DNA of 25,772 nucleotides from Saccoglossus kowalevskii (Eukaryota; Hemichordata; Enteropneusta; Harrimaniidae). Each line of letters starts with the position of its first letter. The first letter of the stretch is position 1. Below are positions 9,506 through 19,554 of this stretch, piece after piece. Under the pieces are notes generated by a model. The model saw nothing but the letters and a program-made list of their open reading frames with translations. It did no database searches and was not told where the DNA came from. Made by a program: the position numbers and the translations under genes. Location: the NCBI RefSeq assembly GCF_000003605.2, contig NW_003123417.1, positions 210,630-236,401 on the forward strand. The letters run 5' to 3'.

Positions 9506-10546
9506 TAGTTTATTTTATACCCATATACTAAAAATAACTGAGTAAACAGATATATACTGTGGGGGCAAATCACCTCAAATTGTACAATAAGCGGGACAAC
9601 AAAGCGATACATTTATGTACACTAAACTGTCTTATAGTTCACTTGATGTAGATTTTATTTCTGTAGATGTAAATTGTATGTAGTTGAAAATAAATTTATG
9701 TTTGATTGAAATATTGGCTTATTGAGACTGTATAGGGTCACAAATTTCCATGCCCGCAGATGTAAAATTATACAAAGAGATGCCTTGCACACCAGCCGCA
9801 AAGAACCATCATTAGCTAATTAAAGCAACACAAGATTTGTCATAAAACCATGATATAAACATTAACTTTTTCTATGGCAGTATCACAGTTTGGTTTCTGA
9901 TGAAAACAAGTTTGTGTTTCATTAAACGGGTAAAAAAAGAACATTTTCAATAATTCTGCAACGCTAACAAATCCTATACCATACAAGTACCCTTCCTCCT
10001 ACTATAGTGAAACTACGAGGTCAAATAAACAGTCAGTTCAACCGACAATGGAATCACTTTAACAGTAAATTCAACATGAAGAAGCGAATGGACAACACAA
10101 AGCTACATTCAAGCAACATACCTGTCAAATGGATTTAATCTTTGGCTTCTTTCTTTTCTACAATAATACGAGCATGTGATGAATGACGCAAGGTGGTTTG
10201 ATGTGTACAAGATTTGTGGACAACGTGCACACGAACTGCTTGTGTTCTTCTAGTCACATGTTTTATTTGAAATGCACGCACCGTGAGAACACAATAGGCT
10301 TCAAATCAAGACACTATAAACATGTAGAATATATACAGCCATTTGTAAAGGCAGTATTCCCATGTATTGTTATGTTAATAGAAAACCAGGCTCCTCTATG
10401 CAGATGACCTTAAAATAGTTGACCTATTCACACGGCACTATTAAACACATTGCTTACTGAAAGCCTTTATCGAAGGCCAATATAAATGGAGAGGCAGTCA
10501 ACAATGATGAGTCAGCAGGCAGTGCGTTTTGTACATACAAAAAGTA
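9506..10546. other. Intergenic, no gene recognised
   Basis: AT-rich. The 74-codon plus-strand frame at 10183-10407 lacks domains, splice context or codon bias and is treated as chance. Confidence 0.45.
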
Positions 10547-10895
10547 TACTGTAAAACATGTTGAAAAAGCGACATGCAATTTTAGCGAATTGTGGTAAAA
10601 TGTTGTAATAGCAAAATGTTGATTTAGCAAATCTCTCGTCATTGTTGATTTCCTTTTTTCACAATACTTGTCTGTCGCATGCCAGTTATCACCTCCATAA
10701 AAACAAAGAAAAACTGTCAAGTGTAATTAGGAAGCACCCCAGATTTTTATGTTCCGGATTACTGTATACAAATCCTCCAAGCCTTGGCCATTTAAAATTT
10801 ATAATAAAGTCATTAGCGACATCTTGAATTAGCGAATTAGTTCTCTAAATTCGCTAAAAAGACATGCTTGCGAAAACCAAATTTTCAGTGTACTT
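10547..10895. mobile_element. Candidate foldback/MITE element with TTAGCGAATT motifs
   Basis: The left part (from TATACTGTAAAACATG) has GCATGCAATTTTAGCGAATT; the right part has, inverted, GCATGTCTTTTTAGCGAATT near 10845-10866. A nearly perfect hairpin lies at 10829-10857 (TTAGCGAATTAG, loop TTCT, CTAAATTCGCTAA). The boundaries are approximate and only one copy is in the window. Confidence 0.4.
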
Positions 10896-11030
10896 GACGT
10901 TAAACAGTTATTTTTGCTAGTGTGTTTATTCTATATATTGTTCCTTGTTTGTATAGCTATGCCACCATTACATCATATGCAGATTGTGATTAAATCTCAT
11001 TTCATAAACAGTTGAGTAGTATCACAAACT

Positions 11031-11070
11031 TTATTATACATCTGTCACCATAACACTACAAGTTACAGTG
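11031..11070 (+). repeat. 40-bp dispersed repeat, copy 1
   Basis: The block begins TTATTATACATCTGT and ends GTTACAGTG. It matches 25733-25772 at 34 of 40 positions without gaps. The second copy runs off the window, so the full repeat may be longer. Confidence 0.65.
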
Positions 11071-11323
11071 TGCCGTAATTTTGCGGTATTTTACAGGGCA
11101 TTTTCATTCTACCATACAAGAGAATGGGAATTCAAAATATGGAACGATTACGTACATAAGCATTTTCTAATAGTATTAAAAACCAGCATCAGGGTTTGGC
11201 CGGACTTCACGCTAAGAAGTTCGCAGATTCTGTTCTGTTCTAAACTTTTTGAATTTCGGCATTCCCATGATGTATCCTTGGAAGAAAAAGATGTAAAATA
11301 ATAAGGTTATTACGAAGACACTG

Positions 11324-11412
11324 CAAAGTACGCACTCAGACAGTATGCAGTTGCACCAACCTCTGCTGCGCGTCTGTCGATACTGCGCTGTACTGTCTTC
11401 GTGCATACTTTG
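11324..11412. repeat. Imperfect long inverted repeat (hairpin)
   Basis: The left arm 11324-11350 (CAAAGTACGCAC...CAGACAGTATGCAG) pairs with the right arm 11383-11412 (CTGCGCTGTACTGTC...GTGCATACTTTG) with a few mismatches and a ~32-nt loop. It could be a degraded transposon or a structured RNA; neither is established. Confidence 0.5.
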
Positions 11413-13286
11413 AGGTATCCTTATGATCACCTTATAGTACTGTAAACCCACTTCAGTTTTACTGCTAGTAATGTTACAATTTGTTGATTTTATGGCACTT
11501 GTGAAGATAAACACAAGAGTTAGTGTTGTATGAATGATTGAGCATTACATAACTGTATAGCTAGGTGTGCAGTCATCCAAGAAAACTTGCACTTTCTGTT
11601 TAATTACTTCAATAATGCAGTCTTCTGGATGCAGTCAGAAGCATTTACAACATTAGTGTACTGCCCTCGTGAGTTCATAGTGTACAATGATACAAGTTTG
11701 TTTTTTCCCTTAAACCCAAGCATAGTTTTAAGCTTTATTAATATGACCAAAATTAATATTGATAAAATTAACTAAAAATTGGCTTTTTTTTTTTACACAT
11801 TTTCACAGATTTATAAAAGTGAAACTTTTCAGTGGAATTTGTTTTTTGAAGATGTCAGAAAATATAGTGGATGGCTTGTATGGTTGTCAAATGCCACGTT
11901 GACATTAGACTGTCGACAGTTCTCTGGCCTAATAAAGATTAGTACTGCCCATATTCAAATTTTTCTATGTGATTCTCTGCATGCATTATTAATATCAAGG
12001 AGAGTCTTGCAAACTATAACAGTGTCTCCGACCTTACGACCCTCGCTTGAACTGCCTTCGGTACGACTATTAGTTATCTGGGTTTGGTAGGCAGTCGAGC
12101 ACAATCTTTTTAAGTGGATTTGCATTAGTGACCACCCAAGGTACTTCATTACAATGGTCTATATAGACAGGTACTATTTTATGTTAAAGGATTACTTTTT
12201 TTTTTGTTTTTTAAGGGTCGCCAACCCTTGCAACTATACAGAAGATAACAGTACTGTTGTAACAAATAAACTTGATCAAAATAGTTAGACTAGAAATTTT
12301 GTTTTTTATAAGCAGAATGCTAATTTTGGTTTATACTGAATATGTTTTTGTTTGTTAAGAGCAATGTCCAGCATTATAATATGAACAATCTAGTCATTGA
12401 TTACTAAAAGCCTTTACCGACTACTGCTCGTCAACCGACTTTCCAAAGAGCACAATTTATACATGTATAGCAAGGAGATATGTTCATGGTTATGCAATAA
12501 CCGAAGAGGCGCGAAACTGAGAGTTACTTAAAAAAAAAAAAATGTGAAATTCTTGTTCCTGCCTCTCCTTGGGAATCAAGTTAGGCTCAAAGTCACCATT
12601 CAAATAGTCAAAACTACAACATTTTGTATTGAAAAACCGAATTGTGAATGAAGGCATGTACTTTGCATTCAAAGTTTATATTGAATGGTTGATTGAAGAA
12701 GATTTTAAAGTTGCTTTAGCCTCTCTTCATTTTGAAGTTTGTGTACAGTCAACTAGAGAATACCCATTATGACCACTATATTGCAAATATTTTTGTTATA
12801 CTCCATGTGTATAGCTAGCCGACTGCGCAGTTCATGGCATGTCTGTATAATTGTGGACATTGTGTCTGTAGGTCAAATTCAGACTAATAAAAAAATTAAG
12901 TCCAATGAATATGCAAGTATACTTAAAGATACCATATTTTTCAGAGCAACAAATGAAACTAATTATGTTTGTAATGCTTTGAAAAACAGATTTAATTCCG
13001 ATTACCATTTACAAAATACTCAACAAATACTCCACATAATTGTTGAATGGTAATCACTTTATACACAACAATCCAAAAATTCTCTTTATACTTATTCAAT
13101 TTGTGCTGATGTATTTGAATAAATATTTCAGCAGTTCATATGATTATTTTTGAAGTTTGTTTAGAAAATAAATCTCTTCCTAATATAGGCAATAGAAAAA
13201 AAAAATAAAGCATAAAAAAAATAAACTTCTTATAAAATAATACAAAATGTTCTTCCTAACAGAAAGTATAAGTAGAAAATAAGATT
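11413..13286. other. Non-coding stretch downstream of gene 1
   Basis: AT-rich with poly-A/T tracts. Small open frames on both strands (for example 11779-12090, 12149-11955, 12769-13053) show no recognisable domain and no matching splice sites. TTACTAAAAGCCTTTACCGA near 12401 resembles TTACTGAAAGCCTTTATCGA near 10452, a possible short dispersed repeat. Confidence 0.4.
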
Positions 13287-13292
13287 TTTATT
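13287..13292 (-). promoter_or_regulatory. Candidate polyadenylation signal AATAAA
   Basis: AATAAA on the minus strand, about 190 nt after the TAA at 13485-13483, would give a short 3' UTR if the coiled-coil exon is terminal. The hexamer is common in such AT-rich DNA, so support is weak. Confidence 0.3.
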
Positions 13293-13482
13293 TTTTTAGT
13301 TTTTTTTTTAGATAAATATATTGAAAATCGTACTTTAATTCTTACACGAAAATGATTGTCAGAGCGGGTATGATGCATTTGCAACTTTGTATACAACTTG
13401 CCATAATTCCAACCAGGTATAAGCAGCAACATTCAATATTGCACTGTACTCTTGATAAATATGCAGGTATATGTAATCAGAT

Positions 13483-13878
13483 TTACATTATACTGCATCT
13501 AACACCACTTGCCGATTGCTTTACATCTTCCTCCAGTTCTTTGTGATCAGAGAGAACAATATTTTGTGCCGAGAGTTCGCGAATTATTGAGATTTGATCT
13601 TCAAGTTTGTGCACCTTTCGACCACTATTGCGAATTTCCCGATGAGTTTTTTTCCACTGACGCATCAACAGGAATTTTTTTTCTTTCAGCGCTAAAAGTT
13701 TGTCTTCCAGAATGTCTTTATCTTCTTTCAGTTTTCTGACATCTTCTTTGAGAGCTTTGTTTTCTAAGATGAGTTGTTGTTTACTGTTTATAGAATCTGT
13801 ACATTCAGAATGTGATGACGTACCAATATGCTTGTAAACCGCTCTTAAGGCCACATACTTGGCACCCTGTTCCGCGAT
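13483..13878 (-). CDS. Probable last exon: coiled coil ending in a CaaX box
   Basis: The exon starts after a good acceptor (TTTATTATTAG, AG at 13880-13879) and reads IAEQGAKYVALRAVYK before a 131-residue open end. Residues ~35-120 are a charged Leu/Lys/Glu-rich coiled coil (LILENKALKEDVRKLKEDKD onward). The last four residues before the TAA are Cys-Ser-Ile-Met, a farnesylation-type CaaX signal also found at the prelamin-A C-terminus. The phase-0 acceptor fits the phase-0 donor of the 16524-15355 exon. Together they would give at least a 521-aa protein, soluble or nuclear, anchored to a membrane by its prenylated tail. An alternative is splicing out near the end (GTAAAG at 13524 or GCAAGT at 13512), which would remove the CaaX. 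I cannot name the family; other coiled-coil proteins with CaaX tails (lamins, Spindly, CENP-E/F) are analogies only. Confidence 0.72.
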   Translation of the reverse strand: MAEQGAKYVALRAVYKHIGTSSHSECTDSINSKQQLILENKALKEDVRKLKEDKDILEDKLLALKEKKFLLMRQWKKTHREIRNSGRKVHKLEDQISIIRELSAQNIVLSDHKELEEDVKQSASGVRCSIM

Positions 13879-14112
13879 CTAATAATAAAGCAAAACATTT
13901 CAGTTAAGTAGAGTTATATGATTAAGCTTCACTTAAATCGAATGCATATTTAAAAAAAAAAAAATTCCGATCAATGACTTTAATCTGCTAACCAGATCTT
14001 ATAACCAGATTTTCTCATGAATATTTGTAATTTTTGGACCAAACACTGGAGCCGACGTATAGGCTGCTTGTTTCCTCCGTATTTTCAAACATTTGGATCA
14101 ATACTCGCAGTA

Positions 14113-14199
14113 TACTGTAAAATACTTTTATATTTTTATTTTGAAACTCCCAAAAACTCAATTCAGCGAAAATTAAATCCAGTGAAAATAAAGTATTTA
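14113..14199 (+). mobile_element. Family B MITE remnant with both ends, interior deleted
   Basis: It begins TACTGTAAAATACTTTTATA and ends with AAATCCAGTGAAAATAAAGT then ATTTAAAATTA. Both are recognisable family B ends, only 87 bp apart instead of about 200. Confidence 0.6.
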
Positions 14200-14753
14200 A
14201 AATTATTTACAATTGGTTCAAATTATAGAATAAAAAAAAAACTCAAAATACGACATGAACACATGATTAATGGCTAACAAATCTGTTTTCGTAAACAGTA
14301 CGATTTTTGCATCATTTGTGGGTGATCAGGTTAAAAAAAAAAATGTTTTGTGGCTCATTTGGCTAGTTTCATAATGTACAAGTGGTCCTAAACAAATTGA
14401 TGAGTGATGAGTAACTAGTAATGAGTGGTGTCGTGCCGTGCCTCACCTCGCCTCGCCAATAAAAGTAACCAAATTATTTTTGTAAATTAATTGTCTGTTT
14501 ACTATTTATTTCCTTATTTATATATTTTTGGGGTTCTGAAAAGTGAACACCTGATGTCCAAGCAATGATGGAATATTGTGAGGGAAAACACAGGGAAATA
14601 ACATTGTGCAATGTTATTAAAATACAAGGACATATCAACTGATAAGAAATGTGCTCATCTAAGATAAGACCGTTTCTATGTTTAGACAGGAAATGAGTCG
14701 CAAAAATATTCTTATACCAATTGTTAAAATTTGTAGAATTTTTATATGAATTA

Positions 14754-14823
14754 TAATACCATTTCTACAAACATGAATTTATGAACTGTAATACCATTTC
14801 TACAAATATGAATTTATTATTTG
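14754..14823 (+). repeat. 35-bp tandem duplication
   Basis: TAATACCATTTCTACAAA followed by -ATGAATTTAT occurs at 14754 and again at 14789 with few differences. It is intronic. Confidence 0.8.
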
Positions 14824-15354
14824 GCATTACTTCATTTGCATCACCAATATAAATTTGGAAGTGTACAACCTTTGACCACAATCTGAATCACAAACCTCAC
14901 TTAAGTACGGTATATCATTCTATATCAATAGTTCTAAGTACGATTGGCCATTAAAACCAACCCAGTTGAAAGAGATTAAACTATTTCAAAATGGCACTTA
15001 TTACTAAAAAAAAAAAAAATCGGCAAATCCAAGACACTTTTATAAAGCCCCACAGTTGTATCGAGAAAACAAACTCGTGTGTTTTATACACATCATACAG
15101 GCAAGTCAAATGGGACGCTTATTAAACATGAAAAGTGAAAAGTGCTGAATACTTTTAATCTAGCCATATGTATACTAATCACAAATGTTGCATTGTTGTA
15201 GTATGCGGTTGACCGATTTCATGGCGGTAAGTAGAAAAGTCTGGCCAATTATGTAAACTATAACATTGTATTGATTCAACATTCTATAGAATCGGCATCT
15301 GATGCACGACATTTGACCGCGACACAACAAAGAAACATGAACATAAAAACTTGC

Positions 15355-16524
15355 CTGAGCTGGAAACAATGAGCATGATGAATGGAGTTGCAGTCTGTCT
15401 TTGCACCACGATTTATAAGGAGACTTTGCTAATGTGTCGTCGGATTTCAAGTTTTCCACAAAGCCTTCGTCTTCAAGTAAAGATACCACTTGTATTTGAT
15501 TCTCGTTCTCCTTTATAAGGTCTTGTACAGCTACATCAAGGGCTTGGTCAAATGATATGTACGGAAATTCTTGATTTTGCGACAGCTCACCACTGCTGCT
15601 TATGCTGCTGCTCGTTTTTGAGCTGTAGGATGGACGAGAAATGTGACATGCTGGTTGCCAGTGAGAAAGCTGTAGTCTTCTGGGGTGGGGGATAGAATTG
15701 TTCATGTTGTGCGCATCAAAATTATTACAATTACCTTGTAGGATTTCATCCTGTGAACCAAGTTCTGTCATGTGGAATGGGCCAATGTGTTGAAGGGGTG
15801 TACTGGTCACTCTGGAGGGACAAGTATCACTCATATTGTAGCTGTTTTTTCTGTGAAATTTTCGTTGAGGGCTCCAATCAAAGTTAGATTTACATTCAGT
15901 GCTTATACTACTGATGCTTTCTGACAGTTTTGTAAATTCTGAAAGTTTGTCTAGATCACTTTCCGCATTCTCTGATGAAGTGTTCATTTGCGTCAAACCA
16001 TTATTCAAATCATTTTCAATATTATCCACGAATTGAAACTCTGGTTTCGGCAAAGGTGTGATTTTAATTTCATCAGCAAAGCTTAAATAGTTGCGATTGT
16101 CATCGTTTTCTTCATGTTGGATTCTATTGGTCAGCATGCTGATGATGTCATCAGAAAGGTCATCGAAAACGTCTGAGACTCCATTGGTGAGATCATCGAA
16201 GACGTCAGTGACTTCATTGGCGAGGTCGTCGAAGACGTCCGAGACCTCATTGGTGAGGTCATTGGCAAGTTCCTCCTCAAGATCAGATGAACTGTCATCG
16301 TGACTTGCATAACTAGAAAAATTCATCGTCGTATCATCACTGTAACATAGCTTGTGTAACGCTGGGATGATAGATTCCTCATCGTCAGTGTCATCTTCCA
16401 CCATAATATTTGAAGTCCTTTGTAAAATGTTATTATTCAGTGTTGAACATTCACATGGTTTATTGCACGTTTCACAAAGAACTTTAGTCATCTCTGATAG
16501 CATCACAGACATGTTTGTCACCAT
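15355..16524 (-). CDS. Large acidic, Ser-rich exon (390 codons) of the CaaX coiled-coil gene
   Basis: This is the longest open frame in the window. It starts at ATG 16524, two bases after a strong acceptor (TTTATTTCACAG, AG at 16528-16527), so either a 5' UTR exon or further coding exons lie upstream. The N-terminus has a Cys cluster (C17, C20, C24, C26), then an acidic stretch (about 43-85). Three 11-residue repeats follow at 90-122 (LTNEVSDVFDD and variants), then a long Ser/Asn-rich, probably disordered region to about 318. A helical segment, 322-363 (FDQALD...FVENLKSDD), is shared with the 719-459 exon. The open frame continues past 15355, but the last stretch (ASFYVHVSLL onward) changes character. 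A GC-type donor (CAG then GCAAGT) at 15354 joins in phase to the coiled-coil exon. No signal peptide or membrane segment is seen within the 390 codons. Function unknown; a real gene is highly likely. Confidence 0.82.
16159..16257 (-). repeat. In-frame coding minisatellite, 3 x 33 bp
   Basis: Three consecutive 33-bp units encode LTNEVSDVFDD, LANEVTDVFDD and LTNGVSDVFDD; a fourth, degenerate unit begins LSDDIISML. The reading frame is preserved because 33 is a multiple of three. The complementary strand is also open by chance, but that frame is a shadow. Confidence 0.85.
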
Positions 16525-16526
16525 TC

Positions 16527-17309
16527 CTGTGAAATAAATAAAATCTATTAAGTATTCATGCTACCTGTATTATTTCACTAATGGGCTCGAGGTTTAATTA
16601 TACACTCGTGTAGCAAAATGCAAGGTTGATAAGCAGCACTTGATAAAGCTCCACTGTATAATTACCAAAAACTACAAAAATAGAGAATAAACAAAATTGA
16701 CAAATCTGACTAAGGTCCACTCAATATGTTTCCATATAAAATATTAAGCAATTGAGCTAGCAGTTTTCAAGAAGAAGTTGAAAATGTAAAGTTTATGCTG
16801 ATATATGCAATATACAATGTAAACAGCTCTGCTCAGTAGACAGCTGAGCAGAAGACGCGTGTCAATGACCTAACATGGTGTTAAGGTAGAGATGCAGGTT
16901 CGTGGGCACTTGGGAGTGAAATTTTTTTTTTTCGGCTTTTTATTATCCAAACAGTCTTGGCTATAGACTGTTCAAATTTTGTAGAATTGTGAATAGTGCA
17001 ACATACTCAAAAAACAATTTTAAAATATAGATAACAGGTGCAAACATTCTCTCTTTTGAATGCTTAGCAAGATTTAGCAAGGCTGTACATAAATAATAAA
17101 AAAAAAACATGGTGAAAAAAGAAGTGACGGGATCTACATATTATGCACTATATTTAACTTTTAACAAAACGATAATACATTTAAATTCGGAACTGCTACA
17201 GCCATTTTAATTATGAGCATTGGCAAACTTCTTACTGAGAGAATTGTTATTCAAATTAGCAATTATCTCAGTTTCTTTTGAGCGCACATCCCAGAACTTT
17301 AAAAAAACA
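16527..17309. other. Upstream intron or 5' flank of gene 1, with family C fragments
   Basis: About 16690-16800 resembles family C units on the minus strand (CAAATCTGACTAAGGTCCAC, then AGCAATTGAGCTAGC). A 9-bp hairpin (TCTGCTCAG 16828-16836, CTGAGCAGA 16844-16852) follows. No upstream exon joining the acceptor at 16527 could be identified. Confidence 0.45.
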
Positions 17310-17600
17310 AGCAGCCTCTTGGCTGAGATGGCTCCGCTGTTAGCAATGCACATGGCAATTAAAGAACAGAAGATTTCATCAGAAAATGAACAAATCTGAG
17401 AGAGGTCCACATGTAGTACCTATATGTACAATATATCAAAGCAATTGGACTTGAGGTTTAAAAGAATTAAAGTCATCACAAAATGAACAAGTCTGAGAGG
17501 GGTCCATATGTAGTACTTATATACTGGTATGTAATATCAAAGCAATTGGACTTGCGGTTTTCAACAAGAAATTGAAAAAAAAAAAATCACCAAATTAGAG
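17310..17600 (-). mobile_element. Family C element, copy 2 (reverse orientation)
   Basis: The terminus at 17311-17340 (GCAGCCTCTTGGCTGAGATG) is the complement of the 2195-2235 end. Two units follow, at about 17388 and 17483 (ACAAATCTGAGAGAGGTCC and ACAAGTCTGAGAGGGGTCC, each with AAAGCAATTGGACTTG). The small open frame 17410-17207 is repeat sequence, not a gene. Confidence 0.6.
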
Positions 17601-18414
17601 CAAATCACCTATTTTGTCAATGCCATGCAGGTACATGTCAAATTATGTACCCCCCCCCCACCTAAATTGTGCATGCTTTCCCTTAAAACAAACGCCTAAA
17701 AGTGCCTAACAATTTTTACTTTCCTACAGGATATAGGATAGTATAGGGGCAACCCATGCCTGTAATATGCAGTGCACTGTCATGATAAATTGAGTAATTT
17801 TAGTCTGATCATTCTCAAACATGAATCTCTTATCAATCGCTATTTATCATGACCTAGTTTGTTGAAGAAATATTTGATTCTAAAAATAACTGAACAGCAC
17901 TATATATAAATGGGATAAACTAAAGTAATGAAGTTATCATGCAGTACAGGATTAAAGTTCCTATATTAAATTTCTCAATAACAGAGCTTGGTAATAAATA
18001 GAAATGGTAATAAACTGTCATCACGAGTACTGGTAATTGACTTGGGTTTATCCAGTGATTTTAGTTGGAAGCTCAATAGTGTTCAGTATGACCTTATTTT
18101 CTTCATTAGTGTTAAATTTTGAAAAGTGCCTTGGTCTCTGGTATGAGCATTGAACAGATTTCAGTTATGATACTAAGATTAATTGTTCTTACAGTTGTCG
18201 CATGTCATGATTTTATATACCAAAAGTAAAGCTAGTTTTATAATTTGTTGATACACATGTAGCATCTACAGACTGATAACTTTTGAAGTTCATACATGAA
18301 AATTTAAATAGCAAAGAAATTCAATGCATTCAATGGGGTTAAATACGTTTTTTCGAAAATTAGAGAATTTTAGAACCCCTTATTATTTGGAATTCATTAC
18401 AGAATACTGTAGAA
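17601..18414. other. Intergenic, no gene recognised
   Basis: AT-rich, with a short poly-C run near 17650. Nothing else is supported. Confidence 0.45.
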
Positions 18415-18615
18415 TACTTTATTTTCTCTTGGAATTTATTTTCACTATCTTCGCGGAAAGGAGGATTCCGTGAAAATAAAATCCAGTGAATATACTTTTT
18501 TCCAATATTTCACATTCAACTCATCAAAAATCAGTGAAAATAAATTCCATACAGAACGTCCAATGAGCCTTTTCAGCGAAAATTAATTCTAGCACAAATA
18601 AAGTATTCCAAAGTA
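18415..18615 (+). mobile_element. Family B MITE, copy 3 (201 bp, both ends intact)
   Basis: The left end TACTGTAGAATACTTTATTT and the inverted right end (TACTTTGGAATACTTTATTT) form a terminal repeat of about 20 bp that continues imperfectly to about 40. The interior matches 9310-9505 nearly throughout. No coding capacity. Confidence 0.8.
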
Positions 18616-18840
18616 TATCTAGGAATGTATAGTCTATTTGTTATTTGCTAATGAGTGAGGGGGTATTATTACGAGTACTGCAGGGTAATTTAAGATTACT
18701 GGAATTGCTAGTGGAATGGTAAATAAGTGTTAAAGAATAATTTAAAAATAAATGATATAGTGATAGTGCAAATAGCTAATTCTGGTCAATCTATATCCAG
18801 ACATGGTCAACGTACATTGACCAATTCATACATACCGGTA

Positions 18841-18857
18841 CATACATACATACATAC
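18841..18857 (+). repeat. (CATA)n microsatellite
   Basis: Just over four perfect CATA units. Confidence 0.85.
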
Positions 18858-19512
18858 GTGCATGTTCCTGTATCAGTTGCACTTCAATACTGCTGTAATA
18901 GTGGAGTCCTTTTGGAAATGAACTATATACAGGCTGGGTTATTATCGCATCATGACTTAACCCTCATCTGTTTCAGTGACGCTATTCACAGTTTTGACTG
19001 AATTAAAATGTTGCAGTTTCAGATCAAAGCCTAGTATTTGGTAATTCGGTGTTGTGTGCTACTGAATGGCAGCCCATGTGATAACAAAAACAATCCATTG
19101 TTAACACTTCCAAACAAACTCCACCAAAACAAACACAGAAAGTTGTTATACATTAATCCACAGTCCCTGTATCCCCAGTCTGGTAACTGCTATTGTATAA
19201 GGTGTGAATTAGTCTCCTTCCCTGGCAAAGGCACATTGTGGGTATGGGCAAAGCATTGTCACATGATCAGTACACAGACTGTCACTATTTTTGACATCGT
19301 CAGTGCTACGCACATTTTTTTTACAACTTAGAGTTGTTTATTCGAGCTTTTTCACACGATTTTTTAACCAGGATATCTGTATAAGGTCATATTTTAGATG
19401 ACGAATAGTTCATTAATTCATCTATTTTATCAGCATCGACACATTTTCACAACAAATTTTCATACCTTTACCCAGAAATTGTGTTGGATTTTGGTGTGAT
19501 TGGTGCGACTCC

Positions 19513-19554
19513 ATTAATATTATTAGTATTAGTATTAGTATTATTATTTTATTA
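19513..19554 (+). repeat. ATT/AGT trinucleotide tract
   Basis: Imperfect trinucleotide repeat (ATTAGTATTAGTATTAGT within a longer ATT run). Confidence 0.8.

Larger units (their letters stand above)
13879..15354 (-). other. Intron of gene 1 with GC-AG boundaries (1476 bp)
   Basis: The donor CAG then GCAAGT (GC at 15354-15353) and the acceptor TTATTATTAG (ending 13879) are both phase 0. The intron holds a shortened family B MITE (14113-14199), a family C scrap (14015-14075, with AATTTTTGG and TAGGCTGCTTG) and a 35-bp duplication (14754-14823). No other exon is evident in it. Confidence 0.6.

Noticed and set aside
13509-13739. 76-codon plus-strand frame
   Set aside because: Antisense shadow of the coiled-coil exon.
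16091-16303. Ser-rich plus-strand frame
   Set aside because: Antisense shadow of the coding 33-bp minisatellite on the minus strand.
19038-19331. 97-codon plus-strand frame with several Cys
   Set aside because: Begins on a non-ATG codon, has no recognisable Cys motif and no splice or repeat context.
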